Assembly (NCBI RefSeq): GCF_035621355.1 | Contig: NZ_CP141769.1 | Location: 372,001-436,000 of the forward strand | Direction of reading: 5' to 3' | DNA length: 64,000 nucleotides | DNA from: Thiobacillus sp. SCUT-2 | GTDB taxonomy: Bacteria > Pseudomonadota > Gammaproteobacteria > Burkholderiales > Thiobacillaceae | Shown: in pieces, positions 18,621 through 28,038 of the stretch | How the letters are laid out: each line of letters begins with the position of its first letter | How positions within the stretch are numbered: position 1 is the stretch's first letter | The notes under the pieces: generated by a model | Seen by the model: the letters and a program-made list of their open reading frames with translations, nothing else | Databases searched by the model: none | What the model was told of the DNA's origin: nothing | Translations under genes and position numbers: made by a program

Positions 18621-19546
18621 GCCCGCGCTTCTCCGTGATCATCCCGGCGTTCAACGCCGCCGCAACGCTGGCGCGCGCGATCGAATCGGTGCGCGCACAG
18701 ACGTGGCCCGTGCATGAAATCATCGTGGTCGACGACGGCTCGACCGATGCCACGCCGGAGGTCGCGCGCCGGTTCGGCGACGCGGTGCGGTTGATCGCGC
18801 AGCGCAACAGCGGCGTGTCGGCCGCGCGCAACGCGGGCGCCGCGGCCGCCACGGGCGACTGGCTGGCATTTCTCGACGCCGACGACTGGTATGCGCCCGA
18901 TCGCATCGCGCTGCACGCCGCGTGGATCGAGGAAGATCCCGCGCTCGATTGCCTGACCGGAGACTACGAGTATCGCGATGCCGAGGGCAGGCTGCTCGCC
19001 ACCTCGATGGCGCAGCACGAATCGGGGCGGAGCATGCAGGCGAAGGCCGCGGGGGCGGCGCGCGCGGTGATGGAGGCGCCGGCCGAGATGGCGGCTTTCG
19101 TCGCCGACCATTTCGGCGACACGCATACGCTGTCCGTGCCGCGGGCGCGGTTCATCGAACTGGGCGGCTATCCGGCCGGATTCAAGGTGTGCGAGGATGT
19201 GCATTTCCTGACCCGCCTGGTTGCGGGAAGCCGCCGCATCGGGGTGGTCTGCCGCAGTCTGGGGGTGTACGTGATTCATGGCGGCAGCGCCACGCGCCGC
19301 GACCCGGTGGCCGCGCAGCGTGAGAACGTGCGCACGCTGTCCGACCTGGTGCGGCTGGCCGCTGCGTTTCCTGAACCGCTGCGGCAGGCCGTCGCAAGCC
19401 GCATGCGGAGTGCGCGCTACAACCTTGGCTGCGCGCTGGCCAGGGATGGCCGGCGCATCGCGGCCATCCGCGCGGTGCTGCCGACGCTGGCCGAGCAACC
19501 CGGCTGGCAGAGCCTGCGCGCGGTGTTGTCGATGCTGAAGGGGTGA
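18617..19546 (+). CDS. Glycosyltransferase family 2 protein
   Basis: Predicted 309-residue GT-A enzyme. The N-terminus FSVIIPAFNAAATLARAIES, the nucleotide-binding VDDGSTD near residue 39 and the metal-binding FLDADDWY near residue 85 are all typical of GT2. A later acidic motif, KVCEDVHFLTRL, lies near 192. ATG 18617 overlaps the preceding stop. It likely adds a sugar at the cytoplasmic face; the donor cannot be predicted. A GTG-started GT4 gene follows after four bases. Confidence 0.88.
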   Translation: MSPRFSVIIPAFNAAATLARAIESVRAQTWPVHEIIVVDDGSTDATPEVARRFGDAVRLIAQRNSGVSAARNAGAAAATGDWLAFLDADDWYAPDRIALHAAWIEEDPALDCLTGDYEYRDAEGRLLATSMAQHESGRSMQAKAAGAARAVMEAPAEMAAFVADHFGDTHTLSVPRARFIELGGYPAGFKVCEDVHFLTRLVAGSRRIGVVCRSLGVYVIHGGSATRRDPVAAQRENVRTLSDLVRLAAAFPEPLRQAVASRMRSARYNLGCALARDGRRIAAIRAVLPTLAEQPGWQSLRAVLSMLKG

Positions 19547-19550
19547 AGAG

Positions 19551-20687
19551 GTGAGCCGGCTGCTGGTGCTGACCGAATTGTTCCTGCCGACGAAGGGCGG
19601 CACTGCGGTGTGGGCCGCCGAGGTGTACAAGCGTCTGGGCGGCAGGGAAATCCATATCGTGACCGCCGACGTCGCGGGCGCGCCGGCCGTGGATGCGGTG
19701 CATCCCAACACGATTCACCGCCTGGGCCTCAGGCGCGTGGCCTGGCTTCGTCCCGAGTCGCTCGCGATGTACGTCCGTTTCTTCGTCAAGTCGATGGGGC
19801 TGGCGCTCACGCGCCGGTTTGATGCGGTGCACGCGTTTCGCGCGCTGCCCGAGGGGCTGGTGGCCTGGGCGGTCGCGCGGCTGACGTTCAGGCCCGTGGT
19901 CGTTTATGCGCACGGCGAAGAGCTCACCAGCTGGGGGCACGGGGCCAAGTTCCGGGCCATGCGGTTCGCCCTGCGGCACGCCGACCGGGTCGTCGCAAAC
20001 AGCGAGCACACGCGTGACACGCTGGTCGGCATGGGCATCGCGCCCGGCCGCATCGCGCTCATCTATCCGGGCGTCGACGTCTCGGTGTTCCGGCCCGGCC
20101 TGGATACCGCGGGGTTGCGTGAAGGATTGGGGATCGGCACAGACGACAGGCTGGTGTTTTCCGTCGGCCGGCTGTCGCGCCGCAAGGGCTTCGACCAGAC
20201 CATCCGGGCCGTCGGCACGCTGCACGGCGAAGGCGTGCCGGTGCGCTACGTCATCGCGGGCATCGGCGAAGACGCCGCCTATCTCGACGCCCTGGTCGAA
20301 GAACTCGGCCTGCAGGGCGTCGTCCATCGCATCGGCGCGGTCAGCGAGGCGGATCTGCCACGCTGGCTGAACGCCTGCGATGCATTCGCCATGCCCAACC
20401 GCGCGATCAATGGCGATAATGAAGGCTTCGGCATGGTATTCATCGAAGCGGCGGCGTGCGGCAAGCCGAGCCTGGCCGGAACCGCCGGCGGCACGGGATC
20501 GGCCGTGCTGCACGCCGAGACGGGTTTGCGGGTGGATGGCCTGTCGGTCGATGCGGTCGCCGCGGGCTTGCGGACCCTGTTGACGCAGCCGGCGTTGGCG
20601 CGGGAATGGGGAGCACGCGCATTGCAGCGAGTGGAACGTGAATTCTCCTGGGAGCGGGTGGCTGAAAAGACCCGGCAATTGACATGA
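19551..20687 (+). CDS. Glycosyltransferase family 4 protein
   Basis: Predicted 378-residue GT-B enzyme beginning at GTG 19551, which has GAAGAG just upstream. The N-terminal substrate domain starts LLVLTELFLPTKGGTAVWAA. The GT4 core shows VGRLSRRKGFDQTIRAVG near residue 204 and GFGMVFIEAAACGKPSLAG near 293, like PimB/mannosyltransferase-type enzymes. It is flanked by two GT2 genes in the same direction, 4 and 25 bases away, and probably works in the same glycan pathway. Specific sugar unknown. Confidence 0.88.
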   Translation: MSRLLVLTELFLPTKGGTAVWAAEVYKRLGGREIHIVTADVAGAPAVDAVHPNTIHRLGLRRVAWLRPESLAMYVRFFVKSMGLALTRRFDAVHAFRALPEGLVAWAVARLTFRPVVVYAHGEELTSWGHGAKFRAMRFALRHADRVVANSEHTRDTLVGMGIAPGRIALIYPGVDVSVFRPGLDTAGLREGLGIGTDDRLVFSVGRLSRRKGFDQTIRAVGTLHGEGVPVRYVIAGIGEDAAYLDALVEELGLQGVVHRIGAVSEADLPRWLNACDAFAMPNRAINGDNEGFGMVFIEAAACGKPSLAGTAGGTGSAVLHAETGLRVDGLSVDAVAAGLRTLLTQPALAREWGARALQRVEREFSWERVAEKTRQLT

Positions 20688-20712
20688 TGGCGTCCGGCCC
20701 CGAAGCGCGTCC

Positions 20713-21579
20713 ATGAGCGAAACCCTGCACCCCTGGCCCGTTGCGGTGTTTGCCCACAACGAGGCGCGCAACATCATTGCCTGCCTCGACAGCCTCCAGG
20801 CGGCTGCCTCGCGGCCGCTTGCCTGCCATGTCCTGGCCAACGCCTGCACGGACCGCACCGAAGCGCTCGTGCGCGAATACGCTGCCGATCACCCCGATGT
20901 CCGCCTCGTCTCGATCGCCCTGGGCGACAAGGCCAACGCGTGGAACGTATTCGTCCACGAGGTCGTCGCGCATGCCGACACACCGTGCTTCTTCATCGAC
21001 GGCGATGTCCGCGCGACCCCCGGCGCGCTCGATGCCATGGCGCGGGCGCTGGCGCAGCATCCGCAGGCCAACGGCGTGTCGGCATTGCCGCGAAGCGGGC
21101 GCGGCGTCAAGGCATTCCAGCGCGACATGCTCAGGGACAGCGGCGTGGCGGGCAATCTATATGGCTTGCGAGCCGGCTTCGTGGAACGCATCCGCGCGCA
21201 GGCCATCAAAATGCCCATCGGCACCATCGGCGAGGACGCGCTGATGGGGGCGATGCTGAAATGGGACTTGCGGGGCGACAGCCGCTGGGACAACGCACGG
21301 GTGGTCGTCGCCCGCGAGGCCGGGTTCGAGTTCGATTCGGTATCGCCCTGGCTGCCGCGGGAGTGGAAGAAATATTTCAGGCGGCGCGTGCGCTACAGCG
21401 TGCGGGGATACCAGAACAAGATGCTGGGACGGGCGATCCAGCCCGCCGGGTTCGCGGCGCTGCCGCATCATGTGCGTGAACTGTATCCGCGTTACCCTGA
21501 GGTGCTCCGGCTGGAGTGGCGGGGGCTGAATACGCTGTTCGACTGGCTGGCCCTCCACGAAATCAGGACGGCCCGCTGA
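20713..21579 (+). CDS. Glycosyltransferase family 2 protein
   Basis: Predicted 288-residue GT-A glycosyltransferase. It has the opening VAVFAHNEARNIIACLDSL, the metal-binding FFIDGDVRATPGALDAM near residue 95, and the later acidic catalytic segment GEDALMGAMLKWDL near residue 176. No membrane helices are evident, so it should act in the cytoplasm on a lipid-linked or nucleotide-sugar substrate. It lies 25 bases after a GT4 gene and 36 bases before an exported TPR protein, all in one direction. Confidence 0.85.
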   Translation: MSETLHPWPVAVFAHNEARNIIACLDSLQAAASRPLACHVLANACTDRTEALVREYAADHPDVRLVSIALGDKANAWNVFVHEVVAHADTPCFFIDGDVRATPGALDAMARALAQHPQANGVSALPRSGRGVKAFQRDMLRDSGVAGNLYGLRAGFVERIRAQAIKMPIGTIGEDALMGAMLKWDLRGDSRWDNARVVVAREAGFEFDSVSPWLPREWKKYFRRRVRYSVRGYQNKMLGRAIQPAGFAALPHHVRELYPRYPEVLRLEWRGLNTLFDWLALHEIRTAR

Positions 21580-21615
21580 TCGAAGGCATGGCCGAATCAC
21601 AGAGGAACCGATGTC

Positions 21616-22380
21616 ATGAACCGTTTCAAGAAATGTCTGCTCGCGCTGTCCGCCATGCTGCTCGCGATTCCGCCGGCGTCGGCCGACTGGGCCCCCAGCC
21701 AGGCCGAAATGGCCGTCTTGCCGGCATACTGCGCCGCCAAGTTCGGCGAGTCCCAGCATCCCGAGGCGGCGAAGGTGTGGCGTGCCTCGATGGGGAGCGA
21801 TTTCGTGCATGTCCATCACTACTGCGCCGGGCTCAATTTCGTGAACCGCGCATCCGCCATGACCTCCCAGAACAAGGATCGGCGCGGCACGCTGGAGGCG
21901 GCCGTCCGCAATTTCGACTACATGCTTGTGCATACCCACCCGGATTTCTATCTCCGCCCCGAAATCCTGATGAACCGCGGCATTGCCCTGTCGATGATGA
22001 ACAGGACGGGCGAGGCGGTCGGGGATCTGCTGAAATCGATCGAGGCGGACCCCGGGCAGCCGCGCGCCTACCTGGCGCTCGCCGATCTCTACGAGAAGCA
22101 GAAGAACCGGGCCAAGGCATTGGAAACCGTGACGGAGGGCCTGCGTCACAACCCCGACACGAAGAGCCTGCAGCGGCGCTATGCCGAACTGGGCGGCAAA
22201 TTGCCGTATCCGGAGCCGGTGGCGGCCGAGCCGGCCGGTTCCTCCGTGGCAAAGCCCGACGATCCGGCAGCCGGCCAGGGTGCGCCGGCGCCCGGCGTCA
22301 CGCCGCCCGAAAGCGGCCCGTCAGCCGAGCCCAAGATCGGCTCGCCCGACAATCCTTATTGCCGCTTCTGCCCCGACTGA
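21616..22380 (+). CDS. Exported tetratricopeptide-repeat protein of unknown function
   Basis: Predicted 254-residue protein with a clear Sec signal peptide (MNRFKKCLLALSAMLLAIPP then ASA, cleavage near residue 24). The mature part contains about two TPR-like helical repeats between residues 115 and 185 (for example PRAYLALADLYEKQKNRAKA). It ends in a Pro/Ala-rich tail finishing with a cysteine-containing PYCRFCPD. RBS-like AGAGGAA precedes the ATG. It could be a periplasmic scaffold in glycan export, by analogy with TPR proteins in other exopolysaccharide loci. Its last 60 bases overlap the convergent GT61 gene. Confidence 0.72.
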   Translation: MNRFKKCLLALSAMLLAIPPASADWAPSQAEMAVLPAYCAAKFGESQHPEAAKVWRASMGSDFVHVHHYCAGLNFVNRASAMTSQNKDRRGTLEAAVRNFDYMLVHTHPDFYLRPEILMNRGIALSMMNRTGEAVGDLLKSIEADPGQPRAYLALADLYEKQKNRAKALETVTEGLRHNPDTKSLQRRYAELGGKLPYPEPVAAEPAGSSVAKPDDPAAGQGAPAPGVTPPESGPSAEPKIGSPDNPYCRFCPD

Positions 22381-23640
22381 TCCTGCGTCCGCCCGCCCGG
22401 CTGCCCGATGGGCGAGCGCCAGGGCGGCTTGCAAATCGTGGGGATCGACGTAGAAATCGGCATCGCCGTAGCCGCGCCGCTGGCTGACCGTCCTGCAGAA
22501 TAGCGCGTAATACCCCTGGTGCTTCAGGCTCGCGAGGTCCCAGAAGAAATGCCCCGTTATGCTGTCCGGAATCAGCACGATCACCTGGGCATGACGGGGG
22601 GAGAACACCATGTTCGTCATCGCGGCCCCGAGTATTCCGACGACGATCCGGGCTTGCGAGAACGCGCTTATCTGCTCGCGGACGCTCATTGTCTCCGGAT
22701 AGACGACATCGAATCCGTTCGCGACCAGCATCTCGATGATTTCGCCCTCGTTGGTCGGGCGGCGCTTGAAGGCGGCGCCCCGGGACACGTACAGAAGGCC
22801 GGCGCCGGGGCTTCGGGCGCCCGGCGTCGCCGCCCTTTCGGCCAGGCGCTCGCAGAACCGGATTGCCGTCTCCGACTTCCAGGTGGGGTGGCCGGTGATG
22901 GGCGACGCGTAGAACAAGCGTTCGAAGACCCCGATTTCGCCGTTCCCGCCGAACTCGACGACCTGCTGCTTCGCGATGCCGGCCAGCGCCAGCAATTCGT
23001 GGAACGCCGCCCGCAGCGCCGGATTCGAGGTCTCCGGAATCGCGAGACGCGCGTCGGCGAGATCCGGAATCTCGTTCAGCAGGCGAGCGTTCGGAAGGCA
23101 CTCGAGCAGGAAGTGCCCGTAATTGTCCGTGTGCCGGTTTGCCAGAAGAACCGAGTCGCCCGGGAACATCCGGGCGGCCCTGACTTTCCGCAAGACGAAG
23201 CGGTCTGCGTGGACTCGTATGAATCCGTCGGGCTCATGCCGGTTGACGGTGAACTGCTCGGCCGATTCGGCGATGATGCTTCCGTCAAGCGTGCCGACGA
23301 CGCCCGACCGGGTCGCGATCGCTGCCGGGATCGAATAGAGCTCGAGCGGCGGGACATCCTGCGGACGCTCGCTCCATTGCAGTTCCCGGTTCGAATAAAG
23401 TGGCCGGGGGCGAACATATCGTGTCGCGGGGTGCAGCAGCCGGGACGTGATCGATGCATCGCCGGCTGCCGTGGAAGCGGCGTTGCCGCCCCGAGGGATC
23501 AACGATCGGGCCGGCTGGATCGTATAGAGCTGGGCCTGCTTGCGTTCGAGGAACAGGAGCGCGATGCGGCCGGTCGCCGCAACGAGGCAGGAACGCATCC
23601 AGCCAGAAAATCTGGAAATCTTCCATTTTGCGACGCCCAC
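22321..23640 (-). CDS. Glycosyltransferase family 61 (DUF563) protein
   Basis: Predicted 439-residue protein with the GT61/DUF563 core: NYGHFLLECLPNARLL near residue 168, LYVSRGAAFKRRPTNE near 285, then a conserved stretch at about 327-345 (SQARIVVGILGAAMTNMVF). I chose GTG 23640 because GGAAGGAAG lies just upstream on the minus strand; longer in-frame starts would add an unrelated 49-residue leader. GT61 enzymes include xylosyl- and GlcNAc-transferases, and the donor here is unknown. The 3' end overlaps the convergent TPR gene by 60 bases, which is unusual. The 265 bases between this start and the next gene hold nothing I recognise. Confidence 0.8.
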   Translation of the reverse strand: MGVAKWKISRFSGWMRSCLVAATGRIALLFLERKQAQLYTIQPARSLIPRGGNAASTAAGDASITSRLLHPATRYVRPRPLYSNRELQWSERPQDVPPLELYSIPAAIATRSGVVGTLDGSIIAESAEQFTVNRHEPDGFIRVHADRFVLRKVRAARMFPGDSVLLANRHTDNYGHFLLECLPNARLLNEIPDLADARLAIPETSNPALRAAFHELLALAGIAKQQVVEFGGNGEIGVFERLFYASPITGHPTWKSETAIRFCERLAERAATPGARSPGAGLLYVSRGAAFKRRPTNEGEIIEMLVANGFDVVYPETMSVREQISAFSQARIVVGILGAAMTNMVFSPRHAQVIVLIPDSITGHFFWDLASLKHQGYYALFCRTVSQRRGYGDADFYVDPHDLQAALALAHRAAGRADAGSVGAEAAIRIVGRADLGLG

Positions 23641-23905
23641 GTGTCTTCCTTCCGTTTCGGTGAAACAGTCGGTCTGGCCGGACGCTCGCTGCGCCGCCTC
23701 CTCGGAAACACTATAGACGCTGTCCGAGCGGATGCTCGGCACGCGGGGAGGCGGCAGCTCGCGGGGGGGCCGGTGGATCGCGGGCATTCCGCGGCGACCC
23801 GGAGGAGGGCATGCCGGCGCCGCCGGCGCGCGTGACGAAATCAGTGCCGGCGTCGTCGCTGCTGCGGCGCCGGCGTCGGCGAAGGCATGGAGGTACGGCG
23901 GGCCG

Positions 23906-26900
23906 TCAGGGCGATCGTGCGGGGGGCTGCCCGGGTGCGTCCGCGGCGGTTTCCCCGCCGCGCGTCTCCGGCCGGCCGGAGACGGCTCCGATCAAGCCGT
24001 CGAGCGTCGACTGCAGGGCAGCGGCAAGCTCGGCGCGCTCGGCGGCGAGGTCGCGTCGACACTCGGGGTCGGTTTCGAGGTCGAACAGCCGGTAGGACGG
24101 CCCCTCTTCCAGCGGCTGGTAGACCAGCTTCCAACGCCCGCGCCGGATCATGCGATCCTTGGCCGCAAGAATGGTATCGCAGTACTGGGCCTTGATTGCC
24201 AGCGTGCCGCTTTCCCGGTCGGGGATCTCCATCAGTTCGAGCAGGTCCGGGTAACGCAGGTGCGTATCGGGCAGCCCGGGGATGTTCGCGATCCAGATGC
24301 CAGTTTCGTTGAAGGCATGGAGATCCGGGCAGGCGCCCCCTTCGCTGAGGCAGCCGGCGAGCGAAACGCCCTCGATGCCGGGAGGGACAGCCTGTCCGGC
24401 CAGTTCCAGCAGCGTCGGCGCGAGGTCGATCGAGCGGACCACGTTGTCGATCCTGCCGCGCGGCGCCCGGCGCGGATCGCGGACGATCAGCGGAATCCGC
24501 GGGCTGGCCTCGCCCACGGCCGAGTTGCCCTGGCCCCAGGTGTCGTGCTCGAAGAATTCCATTCCATGGTCCGAGTAGACGACCACGAGGGTGTCGCCTG
24601 CGAGTCCGCACGCGTCGAGATGCGCGAGCATTCTTCCGACCTCGTCGTCGAATTCGGCCACGCAGCCGTCGTAGAGATCGACGATCTGGCCGAGGTCGAA
24701 TTCCTCCTGCGGCGCGCCCTGGCGGCGGATGATCTCGAACGGGTCGGTGAGCCGGGCCATCCCGAACTTCGATTCGCCTGCGTAGGCCGGGTCGGCGAAA
24801 CGCGTGTACCACGGCCATTCCGATGCGAACGGTGGATGGGTGGTCGAGTAGAACACGTTGAGGAGGAACGGCCCGGTGCCGGATGCGAGGCGCGACACCA
24901 GGCGGCGCGCGCGGCGTCCCAGCGGCTGCGTCAGCGGCACGCCGCCCAGGTAATACAGTTCGGGAAGCAGCAGGCGTCCCAGCCTGTTATGCGTGAACAG
25001 CGAGACGAAGAGCCGTAGATCCTTGGGGCCCTGGCGGATGAGATATTTCAGGTTCCACTGGTCTTCAGGCAGGTCGGAATAATCGAAGCCGAACGAGTAC
25101 TTGCCCATGTCGGCGCCGCACCAGTCCGAAATCACGGCAGTGCGGTACCCGGCTTTCCCGAGCAGTCCCGGGAGCGTCTCGACCTTGAGGCGGGTGTCGT
25201 CGTCGCTCGCGAAGTTGTCGCGGATGCCATGGGTATGCGGCCAGGTCCCCGTCAGGAGGGAAATCAGGCTCGGCGCGGTGCGCGCACACGGGACGTAGCA
25301 GTTGGCGAAGAGTGCGCCGCTTGCGGCCAGCCGGTCGATGTTCGGCGTCAGGGCGCGGCGATATCCCAAGGCGCCGAGCCGGTCGGCACGCAGCGTATCG
25401 GAGCCGATCATCAGGATATTCGGCGGGGCGCCGGCGGCGCGCACGGCGCGTTTGCGCGGCGGCCGCGCTTCGGGCTGCCAGGCGGCCCAGAGGATGGCGC
25501 CGGCAAAGAACAGCGTGGCGGCCCACAAGGCGACGAGGGCGTCCAGGCGGTTTTCCTTCGCCAGTTGCCAGGATGCGCCCACGAAGAGCAATCCGATCAT
25601 CGCTGTCGCAGCCGCCTGAACACGCGCGAGGCGTGCCGGCGTCAGCGTGTGCCAGAGGCCGTACAGGCGGCTCATGCGGTAGTGCATCGATGCCGCCAGC
25701 AGGCCGGGATTGAAGCGCAGCTTGCGAACGAATTGAAGCGCGAAGCCGCCGGCGATGCCGAACAGCGATGCGACGACGGCCAGCCAGGGTGACCACTCGG
25801 CCCGCACCGCGGTGGCGAGCATGAAATAGACCAGCACGCCGGCGCCCGCGCTGAAGAGCATCAGCGCGAACGCCCAGGCGGTCAGTCGCGCCAGCGCGAG
25901 CAGCGTGTAGCGCCGGTAATGCCGGAGTATTTCCTCGCGGATGCGGGGGCCGGTATGCGAAAAGTCCAGCAGCGATTTGACGAGCAGCGCGCCGGTGCCG
26001 ACCCCGGCGACGCCCAGCGCGGGGAACAGGCCGGCCCAGCGGGCCCCGCCGCTGGCGAACCACGCGATCAGGCCGCACACGGCCGTGAACAGCGCCAGCG
26101 ACTCGGTGAGCACGAGGCCGCGGTCGGGCGGCAGATCCAGACCCTTGCCGCGATGGCCCGATTCCCGGCGGCCCCGGATCTCGCCGAGCGCCGCCGCCGT
26201 GCGCACCCAGTAGAAGCGCCGCTTCGCCCACGACAGGCTGAACACGCCATGCGCGCCGTACTCGGCGAGCTTGCGCCACATGTAAAGCGGAACCGTCCCG
26301 CGGCCGCGCAGCCGCGCCGCGGAGCGGCTGCGCTGGAAGCTCTTCTTCAGCAGGTAGCCGAGCCGCAGCCGTTCGTTGTCGACGAAGTGGTACTGCACGA
26401 CGTGCGGCGCGTACTGGCAGCGTTCCCCGCGGGCCAGCGCCCGCAGGACGTAGTCGCTGTCTTCGCCGCCGCCGAGGTCGTGGCCGCGCGGGCCGAGCTC
26501 GGTGGAAAACGGCCCCGTCGATTCGAACACGCGGCGGCGCAGGACCAGGTTGCCGCCGCCGGGAATCGGGCCCGTCTCGGCCGTGATCGGCCGCGGCGAA
26601 TCGCCCTGGTCGTAGCGCGGAACCGGCAACGGGTAGATGCGGTACGCGCCATCGTCATGGACCCAGGCGGGTTCGCTGCCGTCCCAGTCCGGCAGGATCT
26701 TGCCGCAATAGATGCCCGCATCGGGCCATCTGTCCGCGGCCTGATCGATCGCCGTCAGGTAGGCCGGATCCACGCGGTGATCGTCGTCCATCAGCGCAAG
26801 CAGGTCGCTGTCGATGGTCGGGATGGCGGCGTTGAGCGCATGGGACTTGCCCGGCGTGGGCACTTCGATGAGGCGCAGCGGCAGCCAGTCGCGCGCGGCG

Positions 26901-27073
26901 CACTCGGCCTGGTAGGCCTGCATGTCCGCGACCGTGTCGTCGCTGCAGGCGTTCGCCGCCACGACGATCTGCACGGGCATCCGCGGACGCGCCGCGCGAT
27001 TGAGCGAGGCCAGGGTCTGGCCGAGCAGGGCGGCCCGGTTGTGCGTGCAGATCAGGACAGTGAGCGTGCTCAC
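23906..27073 (-). CDS. Fusion protein: GT2 glycosyltransferase, membrane region, sulfatase-fold domain with Thr nucleophile
   Basis: Very long, 1,055 residues. Residues 1-270 form a GT2 domain (VLICTHNRAALLGQTLASLN, LMDDDHRVD near 93, GGEDSDYVLRA near 200). About 315-540 contain several membrane helices. About 548-1,030 match the alkaline-phosphatase/sulfatase superfamily, with metal ligands in NILMIGSDTLRADRLG (near 548) and VYSDHGMEFFEHD (near 830). At the usual C-x-P-S-R sulfatase site the sequence is TAPSLISLLTG with Thr599, so formylglycine cannot form there. A phosphoryl or phosphoethanolamine-type transferase or phosphodiesterase fits better than a sulfatase. GTG start overlaps the upstream sulfotransferase stop. 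Confidence 0.85.
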   Translation of the reverse strand: MSTLTVLICTHNRAALLGQTLASLNRAARPRMPVQIVVAANACSDDTVADMQAYQAECAARDWLPLRLIEVPTPGKSHALNAAIPTIDSDLLALMDDDHRVDPAYLTAIDQAADRWPDAGIYCGKILPDWDGSEPAWVHDDGAYRIYPLPVPRYDQGDSPRPITAETGPIPGGGNLVLRRRVFESTGPFSTELGPRGHDLGGGEDSDYVLRALARGERCQYAPHVVQYHFVDNERLRLGYLLKKSFQRSRSAARLRGRGTVPLYMWRKLAEYGAHGVFSLSWAKRRFYWVRTAAALGEIRGRRESGHRGKGLDLPPDRGLVLTESLALFTAVCGLIAWFASGGARWAGLFPALGVAGVGTGALLVKSLLDFSHTGPRIREEILRHYRRYTLLALARLTAWAFALMLFSAGAGVLVYFMLATAVRAEWSPWLAVVASLFGIAGGFALQFVRKLRFNPGLLAASMHYRMSRLYGLWHTLTPARLARVQAAATAMIGLLFVGASWQLAKENRLDALVALWAATLFFAGAILWAAWQPEARPPRKRAVRAAGAPPNILMIGSDTLRADRLGALGYRRALTPNIDRLAASGALFANCYVPCARTAPSLISLLTGTWPHTHGIRDNFASDDDTRLKVETLPGLLGKAGYRTAVISDWCGADMGKYSFGFDYSDLPEDQWNLKYLIRQGPKDLRLFVSLFTHNRLGRLLLPELYYLGGVPLTQPLGRRARRLVSRLASGTGPFLLNVFYSTTHPPFASEWPWYTRFADPAYAGESKFGMARLTDPFEIIRRQGAPQEEFDLGQIVDLYDGCVAEFDDEVGRMLAHLDACGLAGDTLVVVYSDHGMEFFEHDTWGQGNSAVGEASPRIPLIVRDPRRAPRGRIDNVVRSIDLAPTLLELAGQAVPPGIEGVSLAGCLSEGGACPDLHAFNETGIWIANIPGLPDTHLRYPDLLELMEIPDRESGTLAIKAQYCDTILAAKDRMIRRGRWKLVYQPLEEGPSYRLFDLETDPECRRDLAAERAELAAALQSTLDGLIGAVSGRPETRGGETAADAPGQPPARSP

Positions 27074-28038
27074 GCGAGAATCCCCTTGGCGCGCCTCCAG
27101 AACCCCGTGAGCAAACGGTTGTGAAGCCGGTACGCCGCCTTCACCGCAAGCGCGGGCGGGGTGCCCGCGGTCGTCAATTCATAGCCGAGCTCGCGCAGCG
27201 TGTCGCCCGCCACACTCTCGAACGCCCTGACTTGCGCGGCGGACATCCTGCTGCGCCATTTCCCGGCGTTGTCCGCCTTCAGCGGCGCGTGGACCAGCGG
27301 CGTCTTGCCGGGATCGTCGACCGAGGCGACCGCAAACAGCTCGGGCGAGTAGGTTTCGCCGAGAAAGTCGCAGAGCTGACGCATCGTGTGCTCGGGGGTC
27401 GCAAGCAGGTCCTCGTAGCGCATCTCCATGTACTGGGCGGACGGCAGTTCCGCGCCGAGTGCGCGCCCTTTCTCGACGTAGCTCGCCCAGTATTCCGCGG
27501 CGAAGTAGGCGTTGTAGACGTAGAAGTCGTGCTGCCTGCCGAACAGCGACAGCGCGACGTCGCGGCCGTCGCGGATCAGATGGACGATCTGCGCGTCGGG
27601 AAACCACTCGATCAGCTTCGGGATGTGCATCACGTAATAAGGCGTCTTGTCGCCCCAGCGGGACTTGCCCTCGCCGCGTGCATTCCTTTCGAACACGCCG
27701 GAGATGATCGCGGGCATCGTGTGGCGGCCCTCGGCGTGCAGTTCGCCGGCGAGCCTGTCGACGTCGAATTTCAGGCCGAACAGATCGGTCTCGAGGAAAT
27801 TGCGGCTCTGCGCGAGCATGGCCTGCAGGACCGCGCGGATGCTTTCGAGCCGCGACAGGTCGCCAAAGCGATGCTGGTTCCGGTAGAGCGGGATGAAGAA
27901 ATGCGATTCCCCGGTCGGCAGCGAAATGCGCGGGTGGTTGCGCAGCCGGTACTGCAGCATCGTGGTGCCGGATCGCGGCGCGCCGACGATGAAGATCGGC
28001 CCTTGCCGCGGCGGTGTGGGCGGGCGTGGCGAGGTCAC
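27070..28038 (-). CDS. Sulfotransferase family protein
   Basis: Predicted 322-residue PAPS-dependent sulfotransferase with textbook 5'-phosphosulfate loop FIVGAPRSGTTMLQYRLRN near residue 16. The 3'-phosphate-binding segment is IVHLIRDGRDVALSLFGR near residue 150. MEMRYEDLLATPEHTMRQL near 207 is typical of the Sulfotransfer_3 group. The GTG start overlaps the stop of the deacetylase gene upstream, and the stop overlaps the GT2/sulfatase-fold fusion, so all three are probably translated together. This is the third sulfotransferase of the region. Confidence 0.9.
   Translation of the reverse strand: MTSPRPPTPPRQGPIFIVGAPRSGTTMLQYRLRNHPRISLPTGESHFFIPLYRNQHRFGDLSRLESIRAVLQAMLAQSRNFLETDLFGLKFDVDRLAGELHAEGRHTMPAIISGVFERNARGEGKSRWGDKTPYYVMHIPKLIEWFPDAQIVHLIRDGRDVALSLFGRQHDFYVYNAYFAAEYWASYVEKGRALGAELPSAQYMEMRYEDLLATPEHTMRQLCDFLGETYSPELFAVASVDDPGKTPLVHAPLKADNAGKWRSRMSAAQVRAFESVAGDTLRELGYELTTAGTPPALAVKAAYRLHNRLLTGFWRRAKGILA

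Noticed and set aside
23906-25500. Calling the fusion's C-terminal domain a formylglycine sulfatase
   Set aside because: The modification site has Thr in place of Cys or Ser, so the standard sulfatase mechanism is not supported.
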